Positions 5,071 through 5,209 of a stretch of 5,209 nt of DNA are shown one piece after another. The DNA is from an uncultured Shinella sp. (lineage in GTDB: Bacteria > Pseudomonadota > Alphaproteobacteria > Rhizobiales > Rhizobiaceae): positions 1 through 5,209 of the forward strand of contig CAMLOC010000312.1 in the NCBI GenBank assembly GCA_946481465.1. The letters are read 5' to 3'. Positions within the stretch are counted from its first letter, which is position 1. Each line of letters opens with the position of its first letter. A program made the position numbers and the translations under genes. The notes under the pieces were generated by a model, which was given only the letters and a program-made list of their open reading frames with translations, was not told the DNA's origin and made no database searches.

Positions 5071-5209
5071 TAGGCGTTTTCCGTGTTGAGCAGGCGCATG
5101 GGGGTCAGGACGAGGATCTTCAGGTCCAGCCAGAGCGACCAGTTCTCGATGTAGTAGAGATCGAATTCTGTACGGAAGCGGATCTTGTCGTCATGGTCGA
5201 TCTCCCCGC
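5067..5209 (-). CDS. polyprenyl-phosphate sugar-1-phosphate transferase, C-terminal end
   Basis: Only the last 46 codons and the TGA (5067-5069) are inside the window; the gene continues past the right edge. The visible part includes DDKIRFRTEFDLYYIENWSL and then WLDLKILVLTPMRLLNTENAY. The D-L-Y-Y-I-E-N-W-S-L-W-L-D-L-K-I pattern is the highly conserved C-terminus of the bacterial sugar transferase family (WcaJ, HfsE, ExoY-like, PssY/PssZ). These integral membrane enzymes move a sugar-1-phosphate, often glucose, from UDP-sugar to undecaprenyl phosphate, the first step of a lipid-linked surface polysaccharide. The catalytic Asp-Glu pair lies upstream and is not visible. It reads into the Wzy_C gene with a 3-nt overlap. 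The subfamily and sugar cannot be decided from this fragment. Confidence 0.88.
   Translation of the reverse strand, partial: GEIDHDDKIRFRTEFDLYYIENWSLWLDLKILVLTPMRLLNTENAY

Noticed and set aside
3691..5073. 460-codon + strand open frame opposite the Wzy_C gene and part of the glycosyltransferase
   Set aside because: Its product is a low-complexity Glu/Asp/His/Gln/Arg-rich chain with no domain. It is the antisense image of GC-rich membrane-protein codons, and the - strand frame has clear family motifs and helices.

Overview
The window looks like chromosomal DNA from a GC-rich alphaproteobacterium, most likely a member of the Rhizobiaceae (Rhizobium, Agrobacterium, Ensifer or Shinella type). 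The grounds are the strong G/C preference at third codon positions, the very rhizobial IhfA sequence, the gene order fabH - ihfA - MerR regulator, and an intergenic palindrome of a kind I remember as common in rhizobial genomes. The genus assignment is inference from memory of these families; no search was run.

Left part (1-1717, + strand): the 3' portion of fabH (initiation of fatty acid synthesis), then ihfA (alpha subunit of the DNA-bending protein IHF) behind a plausible promoter of its own, then a short MerR-family regulator. Hairpins sit at the end of each gene. The one ending ihfA is built from its last codons, where a tandem 9-nt duplication encodes a Pro-Ala-Ser-Pro-Ala-Ser tail.

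Middle (1718-2666): about 350 bp without a convincing protein gene but with several small hairpins, two of which are mutually exclusive. Then come a complete tRNA-Pro(GGG) gene with encoded CCA and a nearby promoter candidate, a small GlsB/YeaQ/YmgE-type membrane protein of 83 residues, a palindromic repeat, and a strong 17-bp stem that separates the + strand genes from the converging - strand operon.

Right part (2667-5209, - strand): a tightly packed polysaccharide operon read right to left. It holds the last 46 codons of a polyprenyl-phosphate sugar-1-phosphate transferase, which starts a lipid-linked glycan. Overlapping it by 3 nt is a 12-helix Wzy_C/O-antigen ligase-like protein with a TTG start, and 7 nt further on a GT4-family glycosyltransferase. 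Together they form part of a Wzx/Wzy-type surface polysaccharide pathway. The next-door position to ihfA and the gene content suggest the rhizobial unipolar polysaccharide (upp-like) locus, but that is inference.

I do not see a previously undescribed system. The items most worth a second look are the identity of the polysaccharide locus, the switch-like hairpins after the MerR gene, and the terminator that overlaps the ihfA coding end.
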